Assembly: GCA_030682375.1 (NCBI GenBank)
Contig: JAUXOL010000022.1
Span: 62,001 to 126,000, forward strand
DNA: 64,000 nt
Origin: Gallionella sp.
Lineage (GTDB): Bacteria; Pseudomonadota; Gammaproteobacteria; Burkholderiales; Gallionellaceae
Direction of reading: 5' to 3'
Below the pieces are notes generated by a model. The model ran no database searches. It worked only from the letters and a program-made list of their open reading frames with translations, and was not told where the DNA came from. Each line of letters starts with the position of its first letter. The first letter of the stretch is position 1. Positions 9,854 through 18,715 of the stretch are shown in pieces. A program made the translations under genes and the position numbers.

Positions 9854-10798
9854 CTACGCGTCGGCGATGCAATAGCCGTTCTTGCCTTTGCGCTTGGCCT
9901 CATGCAAAGCCAAATCGGCACACTTCAACAGACTCTTGGCTTCCTTGCCATGCGTGGGGTAGATGCCGATGCCCGCGCTGATAGTTATGTTTACGCTGTG
10001 CCCTTGAATGTCATAGGGCTGCGACACCGCATGCATCACCTTGGATGCCGGCTTGTCCGCGCCCTCGGCATGACTTAACTCCCACAACAGGATCACGAAC
10101 TCATCGCCGCCCATGCGCGCCACGGTATCCTCCTGACGCACCGAAGCCGACATACGCTCGGCGACCATTTTCAGCAGCGCATCGCCCGCATCGTGCCCCA
10201 AGGTATCGTTCACCTGCTTGAATCCGTCCAGATCGAGATAGATTACCGCCATCAATCCGCGGCTCCTGTGCGCATGGGCGATGGCCGACGAGAACCGGTC
10301 CATCAACAGCCTTCGGTTCGGCAATCCGGTCAGCGCGTCGTGCAACGCTAGGGACGCCAACACCTTGTTGGCTTCCACGAGCTCGCTATACAGCAAGCGT
10401 ACTTCCAGCATGTTGTGGACGCGCGCCAGCACATCCGCCAGTTCGAATGGCTTGCTGATGAAATCCTTGGCGCCTGCTTTCAGTGCGCGCAGCTTGTAGT
10501 CCTGCTCGGCAGTGATCACTAGCACGGGTAGATAACCATGCGGTTCGATCTTCTGCAGGCCTTCCAGCACCTGAAACCCGTCCATGTCGGGCATATGTAG
10601 AGAAAGCAGGATCAGGTCGTATCGGTGTGTGCGGTGAAGTTCGCAGGCCTCTGCCGGATTCGTCGTGGACGAGACGGCGTCATAGCCGGCACCGCGCAGT
10701 ATCTGATCGAGCAGATCGACATTGGCTTCCAGCTCATCGACGATCAGAATTTTGCCGTGAAGGATGTTGGCCGGATCTTTCATCTGAAGATTCCCCAC
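9854..10798 (-). CDS. REC-GGDEF diguanylate cyclase with degenerate receiver
   Basis: GGDEF with RxxD I-site (RQEDTVARMGGDEF); REC phosphoacceptor Asp replaced by Ser (LILLSLHMPDMDG). Confidence 0.92.
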   Translation of the reverse strand: MGNLQMKDPANILHGKILIVDELEANVDLLDQILRGAGYDAVSSTTNPAEACELHRTHRYDLILLSLHMPDMDGFQVLEGLQKIEPHGYLPVLVITAEQDYKLRALKAGAKDFISKPFELADVLARVHNMLEVRLLYSELVEANKVLASLALHDALTGLPNRRLLMDRFSSAIAHAHRSRGLMAVIYLDLDGFKQVNDTLGHDAGDALLKMVAERMSASVRQEDTVARMGGDEFVILLWELSHAEGADKPASKVMHAVSQPYDIQGHSVNITISAGIGIYPTHGKEAKSLLKCADLALHEAKRKGKNGYCIADA

Positions 10799-10804
10799 CG
10801 CAGT

Positions 10805-11869
10805 TTATGTCGAGTACTCATCGAAGATATTGCAGAACATCGGGTGATTTTGCTCGAACGCGGCCAAAACGACCGGATCGAAATGTTCCGGACGGGTTCG
10901 TCCGTCGCCCTGGGTAATGATGCGCACGGCCGTCGGATGATCGAAGGCGGGTTTGTAGGGGCGCTTGCTCCGCAGCGCATCGTAGATATCGCAGATATTC
11001 ATGATGCGCGCAGACAGCGGAATAGCCTCGCCCTGCTTGCCGTTCGGATACCCTCCGCCATCCCAGCGCTCGTGGTGATTAAGCGCGATCTCCGCACCCA
11101 TGGTCAAATAGGGCGACTTGCTGTTGCCGAGAATTTCCGCGCCCATCGCGGCGTGTTTCTTCATGATCTCCCACTCGTCCGGCGTAAAGCCGCCCGGCTT
11201 GAGCAGGATATGGTCCGGCGTTCCGATCTTTCCGATATCGTGCATCGGGCTGGCAAAAAATATCCTGTCGATGAATACCTTATCCATACCCAGCATCCCT
11301 GCAAGTTCCCGGCTGTAATAACTGATGCGCTTCACGTGCGCGCCGGTGTCCTCATCCTTGTGCTCCGCCGCGCGCGTCATCGCGAATATGGTTTCCAGAT
11401 AATTTTGCTGCAGCTCGGCCGTCCTTTCGCTGACGCGCTGTTCCAGCACCTCGTTGTAAACGTGCAACTCCTTGTGCAACAGCCTCACCTCCAGCATGTT
11501 ATGTACGCGCGCCAGCACCTCGGCGAGCTCGAACGGCTTGCTGATGAAGTCTTTCGCTCCCGCTTCCAGCGCGCGCAGCTTGTGTTCCGGCTGGGCGGTG
11601 ATCACGATGACGGGAAGATAGTCTCCCGTTTCGATTTCCTTCAGACCTTCCATCACCTGGAACCCGTCCATGCCCGGCATTTGCAGGTCGAGCAGAATCA
11701 GGTCATAGCGGTTCTTGCGGTGCAGATCGCAAACCTTTCGCGAGTCCGTCTCCGATGTAACGGCGCCATATCCCGCAACATGCAGCATGCGATCAAGCAG
11801 ACGGACATTGGCTTCCATATCGTCGACGATCAGGATGCCTGCATTGAATATCGAGGATGGATCAAGCAT
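10805..11869 (-). CDS. REC-HD-GYP phosphodiesterase (RpfG-like response regulator)
   Basis: LILLDLQMPGMDG receiver; HDIGKIGTPD and HHERWDGGGYPNG HD-GYP motifs. ORF track extends to 11926; MLDPSS start preferred. Confidence 0.93.
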   Translation of the reverse strand: MLDPSSIFNAGILIVDDMEANVRLLDRMLHVAGYGAVTSETDSRKVCDLHRKNRYDLILLDLQMPGMDGFQVMEGLKEIETGDYLPVIVITAQPEHKLRALEAGAKDFISKPFELAEVLARVHNMLEVRLLHKELHVYNEVLEQRVSERTAELQQNYLETIFAMTRAAEHKDEDTGAHVKRISYYSRELAGMLGMDKVFIDRIFFASPMHDIGKIGTPDHILLKPGGFTPDEWEIMKKHAAMGAEILGNSKSPYLTMGAEIALNHHERWDGGGYPNGKQGEAIPLSARIMNICDIYDALRSKRPYKPAFDHPTAVRIITQGDGRTRPEHFDPVVLAAFEQNHPMFCNIFDEYST

Positions 11870-12410
11870 GGGAAGATCCCCCCTCGATTGCAGACCGGAC
11901 GTCGCAAGTTCCGTCGGTCTCGTCATGATGCCGAAGCATCAGGTTTCGGCCCGCCGCCGTTTCCCTAATCTTCTCTTCCAGCGATTTGATATAGCCCTGC
12001 ATTTCGAGGAGGAACATTCGGGCTTCCAGCATGTTGTGTATACGCGCCAGCAGCTCCGGCAAATCGAACGGCTTGCTGATGAAGTCCCGTGCGCCGGCCT
12101 GGAGCGCCTTCAATTTGTACTCCGGATGAGCGGTAATCGCGATGACCGGCAGAAGCCCGCCAGCCTCGATCTCCTTGAGCCTCTCCATCACCTGGAATCC
12201 GGAGAAATTCAAGCGCGGCATCTCGAGATCGAGCAGGATCAGATCGTAGCGATGCTTGCTATGCAGGTCGCAAGCCTTGTTCGAGTCGGTGGTGGACGAG
12301 ATGGAAACATAGCCGGCATCGCGCAGCATGGCGTCAAGCAAAGAAATATTGGCTACGCGATCATCCACAATCAGGATTTTCGCGTGCAGAATGTCGGTTG
12401 GACTGATCAT
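11862..12410 (-). CDS. Stand-alone receiver (REC) response regulator
   Basis: KILIVDDRVANISLLDAM...LILLDLEMP...GARDFISKPFDL; no output domain after a short helical tail. Confidence 0.88.
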   Translation of the reverse strand: MISPTDILHAKILIVDDRVANISLLDAMLRDAGYVSISSTTDSNKACDLHSKHRYDLILLDLEMPRLNFSGFQVMERLKEIEAGGLLPVIAITAHPEYKLKALQAGARDFISKPFDLPELLARIHNMLEARMFLLEMQGYIKSLEEKIRETAAGRNLMLRHHDETDGTCDVRSAIEGGSSHA

Positions 12411-15400
12411 GACGATTGCTCCTGTGTAGCCTTGTCCGACAAGCGATTCACAGATCCCAGCGTCGCATTCAACGCCTCCATGAACTCATCGACCTTGATC
12501 GGCTTGGTGATATATCGAAAGAAACCCGCCTTCAGCCCACGCTCTATATCGCGGGGCATCGCATTGGCACTGATGGCAATAACGGGAATGTGCGCGGTGA
12601 TCGGGTCTTCATGCAGTATCTTCATCGCATCGAAGCCGCTGATGCCGGGCAGATTGATATCCATCAGAATCACATCCGGCTGTGCTGTGCGCGCAATCTC
12701 GATGCCGTCATTTCCGTTCACGGCAGTCCGCAGACTCAGGTCGGGATGGCGCGCGATGATCTGTTCCACCAACCTCATGTTCGCCGGATTGTCTTCCACG
12801 TAAAGCAGGGTATGCGGGCGCACTTCGCGAGGCAGACTGAATTGAGTCGGCCCTGTTCCCTCCTCGCCCCCAACGAGTAGCGGCTCACCGACCGACATTA
12901 ACTCGAACCAGAAAACGCTTCCCGCCCCGACGACGCTCGCCACACCGATGGCTCCGCCCATCAGTTCGACCAAACGCTTCGCTACCACGAGGCCGATGCC
13001 GGTTCCCTCCTCGCTTCCCGCCTCTTGTCCGAGACGATTGAAAGGCTGGAACAGCTGCTGCAACTGCTCCGAAGGCAATCCGGCACCGCTGTCCTTGATG
13101 CTGATGCGTGTGCGTCCGGGTGCGCTCTCGCCGCAAGTCACCTCCACCGTTCCCTGCTTGACGTTGTATTTGATCGCATTGGACAGCAGGTTGATCAGCA
13201 CCTGTTTCAGCCGGGTTCTATCGGCACGAACGAACATGGGGATATCGAACTCCGGGAAGGTCAGCGTGATGCCGCGCTGTTGTGCCTGAGGTTCGATCAT
13301 GGACTGGCACTCGAGCAGGACTTCGGCCAGCGACACCGGCTCTTCCGACAAGGGAACCTGCCTGGATTCGACCTTGGCGAGATCGAGAATTTCGTTGATC
13401 AGCTTCAGCAGGTGCCATCCGGCCTGGAGTATCTGGGCGACGCCTTCCTTTTGAGACGGCGTTGGCGGCGGAGTGTCGGACTCCATCAGCTGAGCGAACC
13501 CCAGTATGGCATTCAGCGGACTGCGCAACTCGTGACTCATGCTGGACAGGAAATCCGATTTGGCGAGATTGGCTTTTTCCGCCACCGACTTGGCATTCTC
13601 CAGCTCGGCATTTTTTTCCTCCAGCACCTGATCCAGCAATTTGCGTTCGGAGACATCGCGCGCGGCGGCGAATACGCCCTGCAGCCGCCTGTCCCTGTCG
13701 TAAAGACTGGTCGCATTGAAGGACACCACCGTTTCCTTGCCGTCGCGAGCGCGCGCAGTGAGTTCATAATTGGTCAACTTCTTGCCGCTCAGCACCAATT
13801 CGATGCTTTTCTCGGCTCGTTCCGGATCGGTGAAATAATTCTTGAACGGCGCACCGATCAACTCGTCTCGCGTACATCCGGTGAGTGCCTCCATCTGTTT
13901 GTTGACGTCGTTGATGATGCCGGACAGGTCGGTGGTCATCAGCGCATCGATATTGGACTCGAACAATGAGCGCGTATAGAACTGATGATCGCGCAGGCGC
14001 TGGCTGAGCTGTTTCTGCTCCGCCTCTATCTGCTTGCGCGCGGTGTTGTCGGTGCCGATCAACAAATAGCCGATGATGTCGTTTTGCGCATCGCGCAGGG
14101 CAGTGACCGACACCACCGCGGGGAATCGGCTGCCGTCCTTGCGGATGTAAGTCAGCTCGTAGATATCCTCGATGCCGCGCGATGCCTTGAACACCAAGGC
14201 ATCGAATCCAGGCGTGATCGGCGTGCCGAGTTCTGCGCTCAAGGCTTCGGCACGCGCGATCACTTCCTGCGGATCGGAGATGTCCGCCGGGGTGATCTTG
14301 TTCATCACGTCGGCGGCCGTGTAGCCCAGCATGCGCTCCGCGCCAACATTGAAAATCTGGATCACGCCTTGGGCATCCGTGGCGATACTGGAAAAGTTGG
14401 CACTATTGAAGATCGCGCTCTGCAATGCGCCGGCCTTGAGCAACGCCTCCTCCGCCTGCTTGCGCGCGGTGTTGTCGGTGCCGATCAGCAGGTAACCGAT
14501 GATCGCATCCTGATCGTCGCGCAGCGCCGTCACCGAAAGAACGACCGGAATGCGACTGCCATCCTTGCGTATGGATGTCAGCTCATAGATATCCTCGATC
14601 CCGCGCTCCGCCTTGAACACCAGCGCCTCGAAACCCGGCGTGATCGTCGTGCCGAATTCGCTGCTCAACGCCTCGGCACGGGCAATCAATTCCTGCGGAT
14701 CGGAAATGTCCGCCGGGGTGATCTTGTTCATCACATCGGCGGCCGTGTAGCCCAGCATGCGCTCCGCACCGACGTTGAAAATCTGGATCACACCCTGTGC
14801 ATCCGTGGCGATACTGGAGAAATTCGCGCTGTTGAAAATCGCTTTCTGCAATGCACCCGCCTTGAGCAGCGCCTCTTCCGCCTGCTTGCGCGCGCTGTTA
14901 TCGGTGCCGATCAGCAGATAGCCGATGATCGCATCCTGATCGTCGCGCAGCGCCGTCACAGACACGACGGCCGGGAACCGGCTGCCGTCCTTGCGGATAT
15001 AGGTCAGCTCGTAAATATCCTCGATGCCGCGCGACGCCTTGAACACCAGTGCGTCGAAACCCGGCGTGATGGGTGTACCGAGTTCGATGCTGAGCTCCTT
15101 GGCGCGCGCGATCACTTCTTGCGGGTCCGAGATGTCCGCCGGGGTGACCTTGTTCATCACATCGGCGGCCGCGTAGCCCAACATGCGCTCCGCACCGACG
15201 TTGAAAATCTGGATAACCCCTTTGGCATCCGTGGCGATACTGGAAAAATTGGCGCTGTTGAAAATGGCGCTTTGCAAAGCCCCAGCTTTCAGCAGCTCCT
15301 CTTCCGCCTGTTTGCGCGCGCTATTGTCGGTGCCGATCAACAAGTAACCGATAATTGCATCTTGATCATCGCGCAGCGCCGTCACCGACACGACGGCCGG

Positions 15401-15820
15401 AAAGCGGCTTCCGTCCTTGCGGATATAGGTCAGCTCATAGATGTCCTCGATGCCGCGCGACGCCTTGAATACCAAGGCATCGAAACCCGGCGTAATCTCC
15501 GTACCGAGTTCGACGCTGAGCGCCTTGGCACGCGCAATCACTTCCTGGGGGTCCGAGATTTCGGCCGGGGTAATCTGATTGATCACTTCGGCGGCGGCAT
15601 AACCCAGCATACGCTCCGCACCTACGTTGAAGATCTGGATTACGCCGTTCGCATCGGTGGCGATACTGGAGAAATTCGCGCTATTGAAGATCGCGGCCTG
15701 CAGCGCATCGGCTTTAAGCAAGGTTTCCTGACGCCGGGTTTCGGTGCTATCCCCTACCCGCACTACGGCTGAACCGTTAACGGCAGGGGCAGGGGCAGGG
15801 GCAGGGGTAGGATTGTCCAT
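12407..15820 (-). CDS. Multi-PAS hybrid sensor histidine kinase (4 near-identical PAS + divergent PAS + HisKA/HATPase + REC)
   Basis: Four ~142-aa repeats (IFNSANFSSIATDA.GVIQIFNVGAERMLGY...), SHELRSPLNAILGFAQLM H-box, GTGIGLVVAKRLVELMGG, DVILMDINLPGISG. Confidence 0.95.
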   Translation of the reverse strand: MDNPTPAPAPAPAVNGSAVVRVGDSTETRRQETLLKADALQAAIFNSANFSSIATDANGVIQIFNVGAERMLGYAAAEVINQITPAEISDPQEVIARAKALSVELGTEITPGFDALVFKASRGIEDIYELTYIRKDGSRFPAVVSVTALRDDQDAIIGYLLIGTDNSARKQAEEELLKAGALQSAIFNSANFSSIATDAKGVIQIFNVGAERMLGYAAADVMNKVTPADISDPQEVIARAKELSIELGTPITPGFDALVFKASRGIEDIYELTYIRKDGSRFPAVVSVTALRDDQDAIIGYLLIGTDNSARKQAEEALLKAGALQKAIFNSANFSSIATDAQGVIQIFNVGAERMLGYTAADVMNKITPADISDPQELIARAEALSSEFGTTITPGFEALVFKAERGIEDIYELTSIRKDGSRIPVVLSVTALRDDQDAIIGYLLIGTDNTARKQAEEALLKAGALQSAIFNSANFSSIATDAQGVIQIFNVGAERMLGYTAADVMNKITPADISDPQEVIARAEALSAELGTPITPGFDALVFKASRGIEDIYELTYIRKDGSRFPAVVSVTALRDAQNDIIGYLLIGTDNTARKQIEAEQKQLSQRLRDHQFYTRSLFESNIDALMTTDLSGIINDVNKQMEALTGCTRDELIGAPFKNYFTDPERAEKSIELVLSGKKLTNYELTARARDGKETVVSFNATSLYDRDRRLQGVFAAARDVSERKLLDQVLEEKNAELENAKSVAEKANLAKSDFLSSMSHELRSPLNAILGFAQLMESDTPPPTPSQKEGVAQILQAGWHLLKLINEILDLAKVESRQVPLSEEPVSLAEVLLECQSMIEPQAQQRGITLTFPEFDIPMFVRADRTRLKQVLINLLSNAIKYNVKQGTVEVTCGESAPGRTRISIKDSGAGLPSEQLQQLFQPFNRLGQEAGSEEGTGIGLVVAKRLVELMGGAIGVASVVGAGSVFWFELMSVGEPLLVGGEEGTGPTQFSLPREVRPHTLLYVEDNPANMRLVEQIIARHPDLSLRTAVNGNDGIEIARTAQPDVILMDINLPGISGFDAMKILHEDPITAHIPVIAISANAMPRDIERGLKAGFFRYITKPIKVDEFMEALNATLGSVNRLSDKATQEQSS
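14018..15721 (-). repeat. Four tandem 426-bp in-frame PAS-encoding repeats
   Basis: Repeat starts near 15721, 15295, 14869 and 14443; the string 'gttgaaaatctggat' and its variants recur with 426-bp period. Confidence 0.9.
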
Positions 15821-15931
15821 GACTTAAACCTTTGCTCAAATTACCCGAATGCGAATTGCAAGGCGGTCGCAACCCCATGTACAGGGCATTTTCAGCGTAG
15901 AGCCATCCTAGTGAGCGGCCTTCCGTTTATC

Positions 15932-15947
15932 CGTACGCCATCGCACA
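15932..15947. promoter_or_regulatory. Palindromic operator candidate CGTACG-CCAT-CGCACA upstream of the 4xPAS kinase operon
   Basis: One mismatch; reverse strand reads TATGTGCGATGGCGTACGGAT, oriented toward the kinase. Confidence 0.55.
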
Positions 15948-16054
15948 TAACCATGCCACCGCCGGGAATGACCGGGATGAGGCATGAGGCTAAAGCGGAA
16001 GAATTTATGCGGGGAGAGAGGGGACTGCGTGGACAGATTAGTTCTGTAGTGCTG

Positions 16055-16081
16055 TTGGTCGGGTTAGCGTAACCCGACCAA
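16055..16081. repeat. Inverted repeat (terminator- or REP-like) after REC-PAS gene
   Basis: TTGGTCGGGTTA-gcg-TAACCCGACCAA perfect 12-bp stem, no T tract. Confidence 0.7.
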
Positions 16082-16087
16082 CGAAGA

Positions 16088-16933
16088 CTATTCCTGCGGT
16101 GTCTGTTTGGCGCGGATAGATTCGGTCACATCCTTGCCGATCCCGCGGTAGCCGGTAAAGCCGCCGGAAGAGTCGAACATCGGCTCTCCGCTCACCATCA
16201 GATATTGCGTAGCGCCGTCCGGCATGGTTCGGCTGTAGACGAAATCCAGGAATGGCCGCCGCGCCGTCATGTTGGCTTCCAGCGCCGCGCGTTCTGCCTT
16301 GTTCCATCGCGCCGGATGCGATTCCGGGGATTCTCCGATCAGGTTATCGACGGGGATGCCCAGCATCTCCATCACCGGGCCGTAAACCTTGGTGAAATTC
16401 CCTCGCTCATCCTGTTCCCAGTACCAATCGGATGCCAGCTCCGTCAAACGGCGGAAGCGCGCTTCGCTGGCCCTGAGCTCGTTCGTGCGCTCCAGTACTG
16501 CCTGTTCCAGCATCTGGTTGTAGCTGCGAAGCTCCTTGTACAACAAGCGCACTTCGAGCATGTTGTGGATGCGCGTCTTGATTTCCACCATGTCGAACGG
16601 CTTGGCGACGAAGTCCTTGGCACCGGCGGCGAGCGCGCGCAACTTGTGGTCGGGCTGGGCCGTGATCACGATCACCGGAAGATAGTCGTCGGTTTCGATT
16701 TCCTTCAGGCACTCCATGACCTGGAAGCCGTCCATGCCCGGCATCAAAAGATCGAGCAGGATCAGGTCGTAGCGGTTGTCGCGATGCAGCTCGCAGACTA
16801 CGTGCGGGTCCATCGTGCTGGTGATGTGCCGATAGCCGAATTCCTGCAGCATTTCATCCAGCAGCTGAACGTTGGATGACTGATCGTCGACGATCAGAAT
16901 ATTGGCATTAAGAATTTGCTGATCGTTAATCAT
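16088..16933 (-). CDS. REC-PAS response regulator
   Basis: NILIVDDQSSNVQLLDEM...LILLDLLMPGMDG...; C-terminal PAS (RRLTELASDWYWEQDERGNFTKVYGPV). Confidence 0.88.
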   Translation of the reverse strand: MINDQQILNANILIVDDQSSNVQLLDEMLQEFGYRHITSTMDPHVVCELHRDNRYDLILLDLLMPGMDGFQVMECLKEIETDDYLPVIVITAQPDHKLRALAAGAKDFVAKPFDMVEIKTRIHNMLEVRLLYKELRSYNQMLEQAVLERTNELRASEARFRRLTELASDWYWEQDERGNFTKVYGPVMEMLGIPVDNLIGESPESHPARWNKAERAALEANMTARRPFLDFVYSRTMPDGATQYLMVSGEPMFDSSGGFTGYRGIGKDVTESIRAKQTPQE

Positions 16934-18699
16934 GTCGTTTGTCCGGTTTCATTTTCGTTGGCGTGCCTCAGTTCGGAAAACATCAGCGCCTCATCGAGCA
17001 CATTAATCAGATCGTTGATCTTGATGGGTTTCGCCAGATACTCGAAGAATCCCGCATCGAGGCCGATCGAGATATCGCCGGGTATGGCGTTGGCGGTAAT
17101 GGCGATGACGGGGATATATCTCGTCGCCTTATCTTCGCGCAGAATTTTCAAGACCTCTATTCCGCTGATATCGGGCAGATTGATGTCCAGCAGGATCACA
17201 TCCGGAAGCTCGGCACGCGCCAGCTCGATGCCGGGTTTCCCGGCGGAAACGCTCGATATGCGCAGATGCGGGAATTCCTGGACGAATTGCTCTATCAGCA
17301 TCAGGCTGGCCGGATCGTCCTCGATGCAGAGCACGGTGCGCTGCGCCGCATTGAGCAGGTTTTGCAGCGCCTGCCCAGGCGGCTTGTCGTCTGCGATAGC
17401 GGCAGGCGGCGCTACGCTGCGGGACAATTCGATCCAGAATTCGCTGCCGACCCCCATGGTGCTTTCCACGCCGATCTCCCCGCCCATCAGTTCGACCAGT
17501 TGTTTGGCCAGCACCAGGCCGATGCCGGTACCGGTCTCGATGCCGCTCTCCTGTCCGAGGCGATTGAATGGCTGGAACAGCTGCGCCAAATGCACCTGCG
17601 ACAATCCTATGCCGCTATCCTTGACGCTGATGCGTACGCGTTCCGTGCTGGCGCTGCACCGCACCTCGATCGCCCCCTGCGGACGGTTGTATTTAAGCGC
17701 ATTGGACAACAGATTGATCAGAATCTGCTTGGTGCGTACCCGGTCGGCATTGACCAGCAGACTCTCGTCGAACGGAAGAAAGGTGATCCGGATGCCGCGC
17801 TGCTGCGCCTGCGCCTCGAACATGGCCTCGCACTTGCGCATGATGTAGGCCAACGACACCGGCTCTTGCACCAACGACAACCTGCCGGATTCGATCGTAG
17901 CCAGATCCAGGATCTCGTTGATCAGTTCGAGCAGATACCAGCCTGCCTCGGTGATCTTGCCGAGCCTACCCCGCTGAATATCGGTTTGCGGCACCGAACT
18001 GCTTTCCATCAACTGCGCGAAACCGAGGATGGAGTTCAGCGGGGTGCGCAATTCATGGCTCATATTGGAAAGGAAAATCGATTTCGCACGATTGGCATTT
18101 TCCGCTGCCAGACTGACGCGCTCCAGTTCGGCGTTCTTGTCCTGCAGCAGCCTGTCCATGCGTTTTCGCTCGCTGATGTCGGTCAGCGTGACGCGCAACG
18201 TCTGGGTTGCGGCATCGACCTCGCTGAACAGCCCATCCAGATGGGCATCGAAGCAGCTGCCATCGCTGCGCTGCAGCATCAGTTCGCAAACCTGCGGACC
18301 GCCGGGTTGCATGGCATCGATGAAATACTGCTGCCAGAGATTGCGATCCGCCGGCAAGACCATATGTGCAAAACGGCGTTGCAACAACCTTTTTCGCTCT
18401 TCCCCCAGCAATTCGGCACCGGTCAGGTTGATGGAAGCGATTTTCGCCTCGCTCGACAGCGTCAGATAACCGACCGGCGCGAATTCGTAGAGGTCCACAT
18501 AGCGGTCGCGGCTTTCCTCCAGCAACTCCTGAGTGCGGCGCAATTCCTCGTTCTGCATCTCCAATTCGACCTGATGCACCTGAAGATCGTGCAGGAGCTT
18601 CTGGACCGTATGCGGAATAGCCTCCGTGGCCGGCGAACAAACGAGCCGCTTCTCGGCTTCATCGCGCAGCGTATCTTGCTGACTGGAGTTAGGGCTCAT
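16930..18699 (-). CDS. PAS hybrid sensor histidine kinase with C-terminal REC
   Basis: SHELRTPLNSILGFAQLMESS, GTGIGLVLAKQLVELMGGEIGVES, DVILLDINLPDISG. Confidence 0.93.
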   Translation of the reverse strand: MSPNSSQQDTLRDEAEKRLVCSPATEAIPHTVQKLLHDLQVHQVELEMQNEELRRTQELLEESRDRYVDLYEFAPVGYLTLSSEAKIASINLTGAELLGEERKRLLQRRFAHMVLPADRNLWQQYFIDAMQPGGPQVCELMLQRSDGSCFDAHLDGLFSEVDAATQTLRVTLTDISERKRMDRLLQDKNAELERVSLAAENANRAKSIFLSNMSHELRTPLNSILGFAQLMESSSVPQTDIQRGRLGKITEAGWYLLELINEILDLATIESGRLSLVQEPVSLAYIMRKCEAMFEAQAQQRGIRITFLPFDESLLVNADRVRTKQILINLLSNALKYNRPQGAIEVRCSASTERVRISVKDSGIGLSQVHLAQLFQPFNRLGQESGIETGTGIGLVLAKQLVELMGGEIGVESTMGVGSEFWIELSRSVAPPAAIADDKPPGQALQNLLNAAQRTVLCIEDDPASLMLIEQFVQEFPHLRISSVSAGKPGIELARAELPDVILLDINLPDISGIEVLKILREDKATRYIPVIAITANAIPGDISIGLDAGFFEYLAKPIKINDLINVLDEALMFSELRHANENETGQTT

Positions 18700-18715
18700 T
18701 TATTTTCGGCCGCGG

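Noticed and set aside
10625-11968. 447-aa plus-strand ORF
   Set aside because: Antisense to the REC-GGDEF and REC-HD-GYP genes.
14018-15721. Regular repeats as a possible CRISPR or satellite
   Set aside because: 426-bp period, in frame, encodes PAS domains; no short repeat/spacer structure. No CRISPR array seen elsewhere.
13985-15772. 595-aa plus-strand repeat protein antisense to the PAS kinase
   Set aside because: Its repeats are the antisense shadow of the PAS repeats; the minus frame has clear domains.
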